DNA of 64,000 bases from Ryuthela nishihirai (GCA_038380435.1 JAWZYU010000001.1:16038001-16102000); one strand, 5' to 3'; positions 34,568-45,690 are shown, counted from the first letter of the stretch. A program made the numbers and translations. Notes: generated from the letters alone by a model not told the origin.

Positions 34568-35637
34568 TACAGTCGGCTCTCGACTTTCGCGGGTTTAACT
34601 TTCGCGGATTTGATTATTCACGAGTTTGCCATCAACAATTAAATGGGAATTTTTTGGGAGTTTTGCGGCCTACTGCGGAAAGTCGCAGACGATGCGCGTA
34701 GACTAGAAAATGTAAAGAAAACTAAAAAAATTTCACTAAATCAAAAATGCATAAAATATATGCATTATTAATCTATTTTATCATTTACTACTATAAATAT
34801 ATACACAAATTTATTATAAAAAGTTAAATTTTGAAAATGTTTCAGTATGCTAAAAGAACTGCGATGACTATTTTTATGCCATCGACCCGTCTATGATACA
34901 TTCCTTGAAGTTGAAGGAATTGGTAGAAGAGGCATTGTCTACGTACACTAACATTTTTATTGAAATGAAGAGGCAAAAAAGCCAAACTGAAATCACAATG
35001 TATTTCAAGAAGATAACACTGAGTATCCCTGCCTCCCCTACTACCCCTTCCATTTCCACTGCTCGAATAAATATGACAATAATGCAGAACAGTTGCAATA
35101 AACATTGCTTGAATGTGTGTGTGTTTGTGTGTACTGTAAGTCTCATAACTATACAGCAAGAACTGTGTGTCAGAAGTGTTTGTATTTTCTGTATAGTATC
35201 TTCTGTCAGAAGTTTCTGTACATAGTCATAGCTAGCCTAGTCATCGTGTGAAAGACGAAGAAAAATTTAAAAGCTAAAATTAATAAAGTTTATAAAACAC
35301 AACACTATACTGTACTGTATATAACTGTGTTTTATAAACATTAATAATTTTACTGCTATCTAAATACTGTACATGTATTGCATCACATACTGTACGTGTA
35401 TTATATTACCTCTCTCTCACTCTGTGTATGTGTTAGCCTGCATTGTTCATACTGTAATTTTACATTTACAAAACATACTCTTGAAGTGCAGTGAATTGTT
35501 TTACATTTTTTGTCTGTTAAATGTGGTTAACAGTATTAGGAGTTAAGGTTTGGGGGGGGGGCAGAGATATTCGCGTTTTTCCACATTCGCGGTAGTCCTG
35601 CGACCCTAACCCCCGCGAATGTTGAGGGCGGACTGTA
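34568..35637 (+). mobile_element. pogo/Tigger-like element in gypsy integrase
   Basis: The element is 34570-35635 with TA on each side. Left end CAGTCGGCTCTCGACTTTCG; right end, reverse-complemented, CAGTCCGCCCTCAACATTCG: inverted repeats rich in TTCGCGG, typical of pogo/Tigger. The plus-strand remnant around 34890-35020 (ELVEEALSTYTNIFIEMKRQ ... YFKK) resembles the C-terminal tail of Tigger transposases. The catalytic domain is absent, so this is a deletion derivative. Confidence 0.82.
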
Positions 35638-35999
35638 CTTATTTCCTCGCTGTGTAAGGGGAAGGGGATCAAATGTATCCATTCCTACTCTTTGAAAATG
35701 TCGATTCGTGAGTGGGGCTCGAACCAGGTTTCCCTTCTTCTTCTCTACATAGTCCTTTTTTTCTGTAAAAAAGACACAAGGTTTGGACAGGATTTCTAAT
35801 ATTATTGTACATGCCATGCCGAAAATATTCTGCTTTTACTCTGTGCATGGTCTTCTGCTCTCCCAGATGTCCAGAGCAGGGATTGTCATAGCATAGCTCA
35901 AGCACTTGGTCAAGTAAACTTTTCGGTATAACCAATTGCTCTTTCATATTGATTCGGGGTCTCTGTGGGTTAGGGACAGTGAAATGGAACAGCACTCAA

Positions 36000-36990
36000 T
36001 TTCTCATCTAGAATTGCTCGGGCTGCTGCGCAGATGGGCGTTGGATACGATTCTCCAATATGTCGATAATTTCCTTCAAAGGGTGATCTCCCAAATGCAT
36101 TTCCCTCAGCTGGGCCATGTCATCCGACGGGCTAAGGGGCGGTTGCTGCTCTTCAAGTGCTTGAATGTTCAGGAACAAAGTGTCGGCAGGAACATTATTC
36201 TTCCCAGAATGATGGGGGCGGGGGGTGGCTCAGTCGGTAGCGCGCCAGGCTCGTAATCTGTAGTTCCCAGGTTCGAGTCCCAGCGGGTCAGCGTTGAGAT
36301 TTATCTCCGCAAAATTCCCTGCCCTGCCCACGGTCAGTAGGGGACACCAATGGGCTTGGAAAGGCCGCCGTCCGTCGGATGGGACGTTAAGCCGTGGTCC
36401 CGTGTGCGGGAGAGCCATACCCTGTGCACGTTAAAGAACACGCTGGATGGCCTTGACGGGAGGCTACCATCTGTCTCCCAACAGCTGTTACAGTGGTCCC
36501 CTCCCCCAACCTTCTCTGAGCCTTCGGGGTCCATGTGACCTGGCCATTTAGCCCATGGTGTGCAAAAAAGTGCCGCTCAGAGGTAAAACAACCCAACCCA
36601 ACCCAGAATGATGAACTACGTCAAAATCGCAGTATTGTAGAATCTAATTCCACTACGCTAATCTACTAGAGGGGTCCTTGAGTTTCATCAGATACATCAG
36701 GGGTGCATGGTCAGACACTACTCTGAAATGGCGACCATGCAGGTATTGTTTAAAATGGACGATGCGAACTTAATTGCTAAGGTTTCCATTGTCAATTGTA
36801 GAATAACGATTCTTCGGGGGAGAGTTAAGTCTTCCCAAAAACGATGTACAAAAGAACAGGTTCTGTTACCAGCTTACGTTTCAGGTGATGAAAAGCCGCC
36901 TCTGCCTCGGGAGTCCATGCGAATTTAACGTCTTTCGTGACAAAGGCTGCAAAAGTGGCGATGAGATCAGCATAACGAGCAATAAACCTC
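36000..36990 (-). pseudogene. Ty3/gypsy RNase H and connection to integrase
   Basis: RNase H removes RNA from the RNA/DNA hybrid. The minus-strand frame near 36740-36665 reads GRHFRVVSDHAPLMYLMKLK, the late RNase H block with its Asp. The connection continues after the SINE in a frame containing DDMAQLREMHLGDHPL (36120-36070). Broken by frameshifts and by the SINE at 36215-36601. Confidence 0.75.
36203..36613 (+). mobile_element. SINE family A in gypsy pol, 12-bp target duplication
   Basis: The SINE is 36215-36601, flanked by CCCAGAATGATG at 36203-36214 and 36602-36613. Ends in three CCCAA repeats. Full length with both promoter boxes. The flanks are identical, so it is among the younger insertions. 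Confidence 0.95.
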
Positions 36991-37830
36991 CAGTAATGTC
37001 CAGTCAGTCAGAGAAAGGCTCGGACATTCCACACAGATTGGGACTTGGGGAATTTCTCAATATCTTCTAAGTTGCAGGGGTCAGGTTGCACTCCATCTGC
37101 AGTAATCAAATACCCCGGATAGATCAATGACTGTTTACGAAACTGACATTTAAATGGCTTCAACTTAAGGTTGAAAGCTCGCAGACAGTCAAAAACGTTC
37201 TGCAATTTCTCTGTGTGATGGTCAAAGGTCTGAAAGGCGACCATAACGTCGTTGAAATACTCTAGTACCTGTTCGTGATATCTTGCCCATGGGTACATTA
37301 TCCAAAAGATGCTGAAATTTTGCCGGATTATTGCGTAAGCCAAATGGTAGAAAGTTAAACTGAAACAGGCCTTTCCTACTAATGAAGGCTGTTTTCTCTA
37401 TATCGTAGAGGTGTATAGGGATTTGCTAATATCCTGACACTATGCCTAAGGAACTAAAATATTTGGCATGCCTCCAGTTGGTCGATGATTTCGTTTATAA
37501 GAGGCAGAGTGTACGAGTCGTGTATGGTTTTGGCGTTCAGTTCTCTGTAGTCGACACAAAACCTATAGGTTGAATCTTTCTTTTTTACCGACACAAAACC
37601 TACAGGTTAAATCTTTCTTTTTTACCAAAAACAATGGGCGAAGTGAAGGGTGCTTTCGCGTATAATGCCATTATCCAATAACTCATCGATTTGGCGATCA
37701 AGTTCGCTTTGTAAAGCAAAAGGTACTTTATACGCTCTCTGCCTGATTGACTTCCTATCATGAGGAGTATTTCATGATAAACCGCAGTTGTTCCTGTTAA
37801 TTCGCTCACTCACTCCTCTGACAAATACAT
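36990..37830 (-). pseudogene. Ty3/gypsy reverse transcriptase
   Basis: Minus-strand pieces in order: a VYHEILLMIGSQSGRE-type start (37800), IMALYAKAPFTSPIVFGKK (37680-37620), RFCVDYRELNAKTIHDSY (37570-37515), LPLINEIIDQLEACQ, and VLEYFNDVMVAFQTFDHHTE (37265-37205), then LNLKLKPFKCQFRKQSLIYPGY and the C-terminal thumb block. The catalytic YLDD box reads YFND, so the first Asp is lost. A 37-bp tandem duplication at 37552-37625 disrupts the frame in the conserved VDYR region. Confidence 0.88.
37552..37625. repeat. 37-bp tandem duplication in gypsy RT
   Basis: 37552-37588 and 37589-37625 differ at two bases. Each unit starts CGACACAAAACCTA and ends CTTTCTTTTTTAC. Confidence 0.93.
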
Positions 37831-38109
37831 CTTTATTACACATCAATAGTCTGACTAATTGGACTCACTCTCGGGGTTCAAGATGATCGAGCTGGAAATC
37901 AGCTAAAGACAGAGGAGGCTGAGAGGTCTTGCTGCTCTCAGTGCTAGGGATTCAAATCTGCTTGGAATCCACAATTTCTAATTGTGTAATCATCATCTTC
38001 TTATTTAGCCAAATGGGGCTGCTCGAGGGTTTGCTACTCTAACATTCAGCAGTCCTAAGTCGTTTATTTTATTTATCGATCGTGCTACTCGAATGGAGTC
38101 AGTTTTTAG

Positions 38110-38695
38110 TTACCCGTGTGGTTGCACTAGAACGGTCCATCTCTTCAATTGCAAGACAGGACATTGGATCAGTGCAATCCGCTCGATGCGGGGGAGGCAC
38201 ACATAACTTGCTGACCATCTATTCCATGCCAGATTGCTGTGGGTGCGATTCGGTGAGGGAAAAGGCCTGAAAAGACATGGAGAAGGGGGGATGAGGGCAT
38301 TGCTCTCATCTAGGTCCCTGTCTTCCTTTCGTCGTAAAGTGTCCAAATGGAAATCAATGATAAAATTATGCCCTTTCAATATATCGTATCTTATTATCAT
38401 ATCATAGTCCGCTGTTTCAATATCCAATGCCACCATGGGGTGTCTGTAGGTGGTGCCATTTATTGTCAAATTAAACCATAAATCTTCCTAAAACAGGGAA
38501 GTTACTTCCTTCTATTGCTTTTAGCCTATGAGGTAGGGGGACCATTTTCTTCAATATCTTAGGTTTTAGACGCTGGAAGCAAATCGTCTTCATGACGGAA
38601 ATGGTGGAGTCAGATTCTAAAAGAGCACATGCCGTCATATCCTCCATGAACATCATATTGGAGTCATGAAAAGACGATGAAAACCTTTTCATCAT
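38110..38695 (-). pseudogene. Ty3/gypsy aspartic protease region
   Basis: Processes Gag-Pol. ACALLESDSTISVMKTICF (38640-38590) occupies the place of the catalytic LLDTGSTISV motif, but the D-S/T-G is degraded. Downstream MVALDIETADYDMIIRYDIL (38435-38375) followed by NFIIDFHLDTL matches the second half of a gypsy protease (consensus D-MIIG-D-L). Two frames are involved. Confidence 0.7.
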
Positions 38696-38780
38696 GGCCA
38701 GTCATGATACAAGAAGCGATTCTGGATTCCGGGGTTCTCACCGAGATTTTCGGAAGTGCACCCAAAGTTTCCTCCCCATG

Positions 38781-39729
38781 TTAGTTTAGAACTACTCCCG
38801 GATCGCATGGCTGCACAGACGATCTCAGCGAACACTGCCGAGTGATGTGGCCGAGTCTTCCGCAGGCGAAAATAGTGATTTCCCTTGGCCTAGGCCAAGT
38901 TTGGCTTGTTTGTGGGATTAGATAAGGGGGACTGGTTCTGTTCTTGAGTCCATAATTCCACCCTTTTATGTGCTCTGTTAAGGCGGTTAAGCTCTGCTGC
39001 ATCTGTTGAATTGGGATGGTACATAAAATGGTCTCTGATTCCTCTGAAGTATGGGGTCAGGGGTTGGTGGAGACGGGTTCGGGTCTTATCCCCAGAGTAG
39101 GGGTTGTTGGTTTGTGAGGACTTCGTTACTCTCTTACCAGGTGGCCTTCTCAAGTGCTTCCTCAAACGTCCTGGGGTTGTGGGACAACACGTATCTTTTT
39201 TAGGGGTGAGTAACCCCACCACGAACTGAGAAAGGTAGATTTGATCCATCACTGTCGTGCTCATATTGTCCCCCCCCCCCCCGCCTTTCCGGACTTTCTC
39301 TCCTTAAAAATTGGTACACCAGTGTCCTCAGTTGGGCAGCATAATCCCATACACCCTCTCCAAGTTGTTGTTGGCAGGGTAGCCGGGTAGCCAAATGTTC
39401 CAAAAATGGAGCCGGGTAGCCAAATGTTCTTCGATATCAAATCTATCGATGATTGTATTCTTAAAGTCGTTGTACTTATTCTCCATCCATAATTCCTGTG
39501 AGATATTGACGAATTCGGCCGCCGTTCCTCGCAACTTCTAGTGGGAGATAATCACCATCTCCTTCGGTTGGATCTCGCCAAACTGGCCTTCTAGCTGCTC
39601 AAAGAAAGTGGCCGCAGACCAGCAGCTGTGACCATGGTAATTATTTTTTAGATCCACGAAAGCCCTCAAATAGGGGTCTTCCAGGGGGGTTTGTACTACT
39701 TCGGGTGTTTCCATCTTTTGTCTCTCCAA
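38781..39729 (-). pseudogene. Ty3/gypsy Gag
   Basis: Gag packages the element RNA. The frame starts MERQKMETPEVVQTPLED (39729). Following pieces carry capsid-like FFEQLEGQFGEIQP and VNISQELWMENKYNDFKNTI (39510-39450), and a nucleocapsid knuckle ACGRLGHITRQC (38875-38840) with Cx4Hx4C kept but the first Cys replaced. A short duplicated string around 39373-39430 (AGCCGGGTAGCCAAATGTTC) and a C run at 39266-39282 add frameshifts. Confidence 0.75.
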
Positions 39730-40129
39730 TCCCTGTGTGCAGTTGTCGTGTCTGTTTTATTAATATCCTCCAAAAGTGCAAGGAGGTTACAAAAATATAA
39801 TTACATAAATTTCAATCCTGAGCAAAAAAATTAAAATGGTTCCTAGTCGATTGCTAAATTCTCCTCCGAACATACTACTACTGGGCCTATGCTAATTTTC
39901 ACTACAAGCTAACAAATACCTCGCTATTTTTCACACATAACACATTTCCTCATACACGAACACCAATTTCATAATTCACTTTCCAATTTTCAATCTTAAC
40001 ATTTAGTGGGGTTTCTAATCTAATACTGCCACTGCTTCGTTTAACATTACGATTATTGTTTTTTCTTTTTCTTTTTTTAGAATCCCCTGAATTTCACAAA
40101 AAAACATTTTTTAGAGAATATCAAATTTT

Positions 40130-40264
40130 TCAAACACAAATTTCTTTCTTTCGTTCCTCTGGATCCTCGATTCCTTTTCCGAGGTCCTCTCTTGGCACAA
40201 GCCCAGGGGTATCCTCTAAACCACCTGGGCTCACGGGGAATTTTTCTATTTCTTCATTTGCCAT
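40130..40264 (-). other. Small open frame upstream of Gag (44 codons)
   Basis: Minus-strand ATG at 40262-40264 reads MANEEIEKFPVSPGG and stops at 40130. It lies between the candidate 5' LTR and Gag. Charged, no domain. It may be an N-terminal Gag fragment cut off by mutation, or chance. Confidence 0.3.
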
Positions 40265-40357
40265 GGCTGACTTGTAGCTTTGCCACGTAGCCTAAGTTAT
40301 TTATCGTTTTCACATAGACCTCCGTTCCAGATGGCACCTGCTGCTGGTGTCAATCCT

Positions 40358-40517
40358 GGTATCTCACCACCCTGTGGCGACTTTGTGTGCGGGCGCTGCA
40401 CTGAGAAAAAGATGAAAGAACAGGGAGGGTGGGAGATATGAAACTAAACAAGTAAACAACAAGATGGCGGTGGGAATCTAGTCCTCTTAGATACGTTGGA
40501 CTCATTTCGAGAAATGT
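40358..40517 (-). repeat. Candidate 5' LTR segment of the gypsy element
   Basis: Direct, diverged match of 30805-30968. An AATAAAA on the minus strand (about 40530) just outside could be a polyadenylation signal, which would mean the LTR is longer than the alignable part. Confidence 0.5.
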
Positions 40518-40965
40518 GAGTCGTTTTATTGAAGGTCTCATCATCGGAATATAAGATTATCCTATGTAGTGTGGTTTCTAGTAGTACGTTTCTTTTTTTT
40601 GCCTGCTACGTTTAGAAGGAACAGACTTCGTAAAAAAATCCGCTATGGAGTAATGTCGGATTAAAGAGGGTAGATGCAAACCCTTTTTTGAAAAAAGGAT
40701 TAAGTAGAATACGTCCAAATTCTTCAGTACGTTTGTTTAATTTAGAATTATTTTGGTCAGAAGGAGTATTTTTGTTTAAAAATTCGCTGTAGTCAATGTT
40801 CATTTAAGGAGAATAGATTTAAATATCGACTATGTTGATATCTAAACAAATTCGATTCATTAAGAGCTTGTTCCAAGAGACTTCCGAGGAGTGTTGAATT
40901 TCTTTGCTGTACAACATATATTTTAGAATTAGTTTTAGTAATCTAAATTATTATCATCATTTTCT
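40518..40965. other. AT-rich spacer
   Basis: No recognised content. Confidence 0.4.
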
Positions 40966-41120
40966 TTTTTTCCACCCAATTGTCGTACACTCCCAATTGT
41001 CTTTCATCCAGTTGTCATCCACACAATTATCATATCCACTCAATTGTTGGATCCACCCAATTGTTGTCCAACCAATTATCATCCTCCCAGTTGACTCCCA
41101 CTCTATTGTCGTACCCTCTT
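40966..41120. repeat. Degenerate minisatellite, units of about 15-18 bp
   Basis: Around nine successive units of the type CCACCCAATTGTCGTAC, with variants CCAGTTGTCATCC and ACCAATTATCATCC. Each has an AATTGT or AGTTGT core. Confidence 0.75.
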
Positions 41121-41423
41121 TAGGAAAAAGGACAGACCTAGAAATCAGTTTGGTGGACAGCAGAAAACATATCTTATTATTATTAAACTCCAGTGAGTAA
41201 GTGTATTAGCTGCTGCTCAAGTTAAATATGTTGGGGCGATTCAGATCTGTAGATAGAATGCGAGGCTTCTAAGGTTCTACTCCCAGCTGCTACTTTATTA
41301 AGATCTCCTCTGATAACTTCCAGTCTAACATCCGTAAGAAACGGGACATCAATCGGCTGAGTAAGATTTATGCAATATATATATGTTTATTGTAAAATGG
41401 CTGACCACATTACTAACAGAGGT
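41121..41423. other. Spacer
   Basis: No recognised content. Confidence 0.4.
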
Positions 41424-42254
41424 AGTGATAAGTGATAACGTTAATTCAAACTATGATGCCTCAGTCGGTAGCGCGCCAGACTCGTAAGCTGCAATTCTCT
41501 GGCTCGAGTCCCACCTGCGCCAGTATTCCGATTTACCTCTGGAAAACTTCCTGTCCTTCGCTGTCATTAGGGGACACCGGTGGGCTTAGAATTGTCGCCG
41601 CGTGTCATATGGTACATTAAGCCGTGATCCCGTGTGTGGAAGGGCCATATCAATACTTTGTGCGCATTAAAGAATACTCTGGATAGCCTTGACGGAAGGC
41701 TACCATCTGTCTCCTTACAGCTGTCCAGTGGATCCCTTCCCCCTGAACTTCTCTGAGCCCTTGAAGTGTTTGAAACCTGGTCATTTAGCCCATTGTATGC
41801 AAAAAAAGAGCCGCTCAGAGGTAAAGTAACCCAACCCAGGCGAAATGTTAAAGTTATAAATATTTATTCCTATGGGTTTATCCTGGTCGTAAATCTCGAG
41901 AAAAATGCCAAATTTAACCTCTGACATACCTGCTACGTCAAATGGAGTCGTGTAAAGCTTAAATCGTGATCTATAAGGGATGAAATATGAAAATTGGTGT
42001 GTACGGTTGTTTCAGGTGTATTAAACAGGTGTATTAAACATCAGGCTCAGAAACATTAAACAAATTTCAGATCCAATGGATGCTTCGAGATGAATGATCT
42101 AATATCAATCTATCGATGCCAGAAAGCTTAAATTTTCTACCTAGGGGTAATTCGTGTCATAGATCTCAGAAACATTTATGAAATTTTGCTTCCGGTGGGA
42201 TCATGCGAGATCAAAAGTGAAATTTCCATCATTGATAATAGAAAGTTAAACATT
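41424..42254. repeat. Diverged CCTAGGGG repeat family, split by a SINE
   Basis: 41424-41458 and 41838-42254 belong together: GATAACGTTAATTC plus AACTATGATG is found again at 63694, followed there by the continuation seen here after the SINE. Inside, units of roughly 120-135 bp share CCTAGGGGTAATTCG-like, CGTAAATCTCGAG-like and AGAAAGCTTAAA-like strings. A further unit lies at 45695-45850, on the other side of the RTE LINE. Confidence 0.6.
41459..41837 (+). mobile_element. SINE family A, diverged
   Basis: Starts within the A box (CCTCAGTCGGTAGCGCGCCA), B box GGCTCGAGTCCC, body and tail (GTAACCCAACCC) recognisable but with many substitutions, so an older copy. It interrupts the CCTAGGGG repeat. 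Confidence 0.88.
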
Positions 42255-45200
42255 GATCATCATCATCATCATCATCATCATCCTCAAGCAGCCATGGGCT
42301 ACGGAGGTCCAACCAGACCGCGCAGTTTAATTCTCCAAGCATTTCTGTCCTGAGCTACATCTGCTGCATCCGGCCACTGTACACCAATTCTAACAAGGTC
42401 CTGTTTGACATTGTCTGCCCACCGCATCCTAGGTCTCCCCCTCCTTCTGAGGCCTCTAGGCACACTGTTCATAACCTTATTCGCCAATCTATAACTATCC
42501 ATAGGGGCAACATGGCCAAACCAGCGGAGTCTCTCTCTGCACAATATGCTGCTTAAAGGAGGTTGCAGACTCCTTTACCTAACCTCATCATTAGTTACAA
42601 AGTTAAACCACCTAATACCCAAGATACTGCGTAAGCATCTAGAATCAAAAGCATCTAGTTTCCTGTTATCTTGCTTACACAACGTCCAAGTTTCACTACC
42701 ATAACTAACCCTAGAAAGAACCAAACTATTATACAGTCTAATTTTAGTCTTAAGGTGTATACGCCTATTTCTCCACAATCTCCATAGATTCTTAAAAGTC
42801 CCGGCAGCAATACCTATTCGTCTGTTAATCTCATGCCGCACATCACCAGTATCAGTTACGCAGCTCCCAAGGTAATTAAACTGTGACACCTGCTCAAGAC
42901 TGCAACCATTCAGATTAACTGAATCACAACCTGCCTGACCAATTTTCATCACTTTAGTTTTCTCTCTGTTTATAACCAAACCTACTGTACTACCAGTCTC
43001 ATCAACAGTTCAAATGAAAGAGTTCATCTCATCAACATCATTTGCCAAAAGGGCTAAATCATCAGCATAATCTAAATCAGAAAGTGTCGTATCTCTAGCC
43101 CATTTAAGGCCAAAATCTTTCCCTTGAAGTGAATTTCGCATAACATAATCAACAACCAAACTAAAGAGAAAAGGAGACAAAATGCACCCTTGTTGAACAC
43201 CAGAAGTAATGCTAAACCAATTGCTACAAGACTTACCAACTCTCACACATGACTCAGTGTTATTATAGAGAGCTTTCATTATGTTAACTAACTTGTCTGG
43301 TATACCATATGATCTCACAATCAACCACAAATTATGACGATCAACAGAGTCGAAAGCCTTTTTGAAATCAACAAAGCTAGCAACCAAAGGTTTCTGAAAC
43401 TCTAAACATTTCTCAAGAATCTACCTAAGTGAAAATATCTGATCTACACATCCCCTACCAATTCTGAATCCACATTGCTCATCACGCAATTGCCTGTCAA
43501 CCAGATTCTTAATTCTATTAAGCACAATCATGGAAAGAACTTTACCTGGAACGGAGAGTAGGCTGATACCCCTATAGTTATCACAAGAACTGCGATCACC
43601 TTTTTTGAAAATAGGGATAATAATAGCTCTGGTAAAATCTTTAGGAACCATGCCTTTATCATAAAAGTTATTCAAAATTTCAGTCATCCAAGTGATAACC
43701 AAAACATTCCCAGCTCTGAGCATTTCTGTAGTAATTTCATCTACTCCTGGGGATTTATGAAGTTTAAGTTTAGAAATAGCCAAACTAACTTCAGATTGTG
43801 TTATAGGGCCAACATTAAAGCCAACAATGCATCTATCATCATTGCAAACAATGGGAGTAGAACTAACCACATTGTTTAGAACATCACTGAAATACTCAGC
43901 CCACCTAGCCATGACAGAATCCTCACCTTCTATAACCTTGCCTTGTTTATCCTTCAATCCCTGTATACCTGTTCGTTTTCTACCACACAAAACATTAACT
44001 ATCTGGTACAGCTCTCTGCTGTTGTGCTGTCTAACTGCTTCCTCAGCTTTCTCAGCAAGGCCATCAAGCCAAAGATTCTTATCAGTAGCTAACTGACCCT
44101 TCACACGTTTATTAAGTTCTTTGTAATGCTTTCTATTAGCACTAGTAGGGTACTGATTAAGGACATTCCTGCAGTTCCTTCTTTCTGAAATAAGCTCAAG
44201 TGCCTTATCACTTAAATAATTCTGCCTCCTCTGCTCCTTTTTCCCTAAAAGAGTACTGTTAGTTTCCAAAAAAGCCTGTTTAAAATGGCCCCATTCTTCC
44301 TCAACTTCAGTATTAAGCAAACCATGACTGTCATAATGACTAAGTAACCTATCATGGTAAGCTTTAGCTATAACTGAGTCTTTCAGAGCTTCAGTATTAA
44401 AGGTAAATTTTTTAACCCTAGCACAACACTTTTTAAGTTTAAGTTGCAAGACACTTTTAACAAGGTAATGGTCAGATCCAATTTCAGCTCCCCTATATGC
44501 CCTGGTATTTCTAACAGAACTAGCCCATTTGCTGTTAATTAATATATAATCAATCATATTCTTATGCAGCCCATCAGGTGAAACCCATGTGTGTTTATGT
44601 ATGTCGCGGTGTTTGTAATATGTGTTAGTTATTCTGAAACCATTTAGTTTACTTACCTGTAGGAGACGTTGCCCATTGCCATTGCATCTACCAATACCAA
44701 AAGGGCCTATTACTCCTCCCCAAAGGTCAGAGTCGGTACCAACTTCGGCATTGAAGTCACCAAGAACAAGGGTAATATCTCTTTTCTTGACAGAATTCAA
44801 AATATCCTGAAGTTGTCTGTAAAACCTATCCTTCTCATCCTCATCAGAATCCTCAGTGGGGGCATAACAGCAGATAACATTCAAGTCTTTAATGCTTGTC
44901 GGAAAATTTGCTGTAAGAAACCTTTCATTAATGCACTCATATCCTAGAAGAGCATCACTAGCTGTCTGCTGAGCAGCAGACCCACGCCTTGGTGATGCTT
45001 TCCATCCTCCCTCCCTGTAAATAGAAATTTAAAGTTATTTTTAAGTATCTCACCTTTACCTGTCCATCTGGTCTCTTGCAAGCCTAGAATATTTAGGTTA
45101 TAGCGCTGGAATTCCTGCATGAGGACATCAAGAGAATAATCTCTATGTAATGTCCTCACGTTCCACGTTCCTGCAGAGAGAAAATGATTAGTAGGATTTT

Positions 45201-45690
45201 TAAAGAAATTAAGTTTATTGAGATTGGTAGGGTCAACAATATCAAACAGCCCCCTGATCGCAGGCATGGGGCAAAGACCTGTTCCTCCTCCGCTAAAGGC
45301 TGAAGTCACCGATGCTGGTAGGAACTTCAGGCACCACCTTTTCAAGTGGATTTTTTCAAGAACCATATGGCCTGCCTGAGACACATTACTCCAGTTTAGG
45401 CTTGACGATGCCCAACTAGCTAAGTAAGGTTCAGGTACCTGCGATGGCCTCTGATTAGGATTGTCCACCAGCTGATATAAGGTATCCCATGCCTCTGTTC
45501 ACTTAGAGCTGGCAACCCAGAAGCAAATAGAAAACACAGCGGCAGACTCTCCCTCAACAGAGGCCCACCAGTGCAGCAAGTCCAGGATCCATAATGAAGC
45601 TCAAATCCATAAACAAGTCCAGTCTAGTAGGTATAAATGGTCAGCACCAGGACCCTGTGAAGTTGACCACACTCTGCATCTCATAAAGGT
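42255..45690 (-). mobile_element. RTE-type LINE, nearly full length
   Basis: Minus-strand element: 5' UTR about 45690-45470, one long EN-RT reading frame with a few breaks, a short 3' region and a tail of GAT repeats (42255-42283). A microsatellite tail instead of poly(A) and a single EN-RT frame are typical of the RTE clade. It is inserted in the CCTAGGGG repeat region. Related fragments in the window: 11906-13485, 16338-16607, 18683-18890, 54216-55389, 62165-62715. Confidence 0.85.
42299..45468 (-). pseudogene. RTE endonuclease-reverse transcriptase, few disablements
   Basis: The protein nicks target DNA (APE-like endonuclease) and reverse-transcribes the LINE RNA. Start MDNPNQRPSQ (45468). 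Endonuclease blocks: AGTWNVRTL, LGLQETRWTGKGEI (45110-45050), then a frameshift near 44975; NVICCYAPTEDSDEDEKD, LVLGDFNAEVG (44780-44750) and SDHYLVKS (44475). RT: IIIPIFKKGDRSSCDNYRG (43620-43570), SFVDFKKAFDSVDRHN (43380-43335), GVQQGCILSPFLFSLV, and the catalytic LDYADDLALLAND (43070-43035). C-terminal part: RLRWFGHVA ... RRRGRPRMRWADNV (42530-42430). In the RT frame there are only three in-frame stops (43421, 43010, 42575). Confidence 0.9.

Larger units (their letters stand above)
33000..36000 (-). pseudogene. Ty3/gypsy integrase, interrupted
   Basis: Integrase inserts the cDNA. Reading down the minus strand: a zinc-binding HHCC-type region (GHLGEQKTMHRVKAEYF, 35880-35830, with C residues near 35755), VGMDTFDPLP with the first catalytic Asp (about 35675), then the pogo-like insertion, VIIDYFRKWPELYALPDQ (34560-34505), THGIPTTVISDNARNF with the second Asp (34455-34410), the SINE, then FYHPADNGIAERLN with the Glu (33965-33920) and FITMAYRSTTHSSTQEAP (33855-33800). 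The tail continues past the MITE to about 33000. The D, D and E positions survive, but frameshifts and three insertions break the frame. Confidence 0.85.
30805..40517 (-). mobile_element. Ty3/gypsy LTR retrotransposon relic with four nested insertions
   Basis: Minus-strand coding order Gag, protease, RT, RNase H, integrase (Ty3/gypsy order) runs from about 40260 down to 33000. Directly repeated, diverged blocks at 40358-40517 and 30805-30968 may be parts of the LTRs. Insertions: SINE at 36215-36601, pogo-like element at 34570-35635, SINE at 34021-34399, palindrome MITE at 33335-33548; a second palindrome MITE lies at 31061-31275 near the 3' end. No env-like frame was found. All coding parts carry frameshifts and the RT active site is changed, so the copy is dead. 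Confidence 0.8.

Noticed and set aside
34893..35225. 110-codon plus-strand frame as a host gene
   Set aside because: It lies inside TA-flanked inverted repeats and its first part resembles a Tigger C-terminus; the rest has no domain.
40970..41120. CRISPR-like array of short repeats
   Set aside because: Units are contiguous and degenerate without distinct spacers, and the genome is eukaryotic; a minisatellite explains it.
43827..44947. Plus-strand open frames over the RTE LINE
   Set aside because: Antisense shadows of the endonuclease-RT frame; no motifs of their own.
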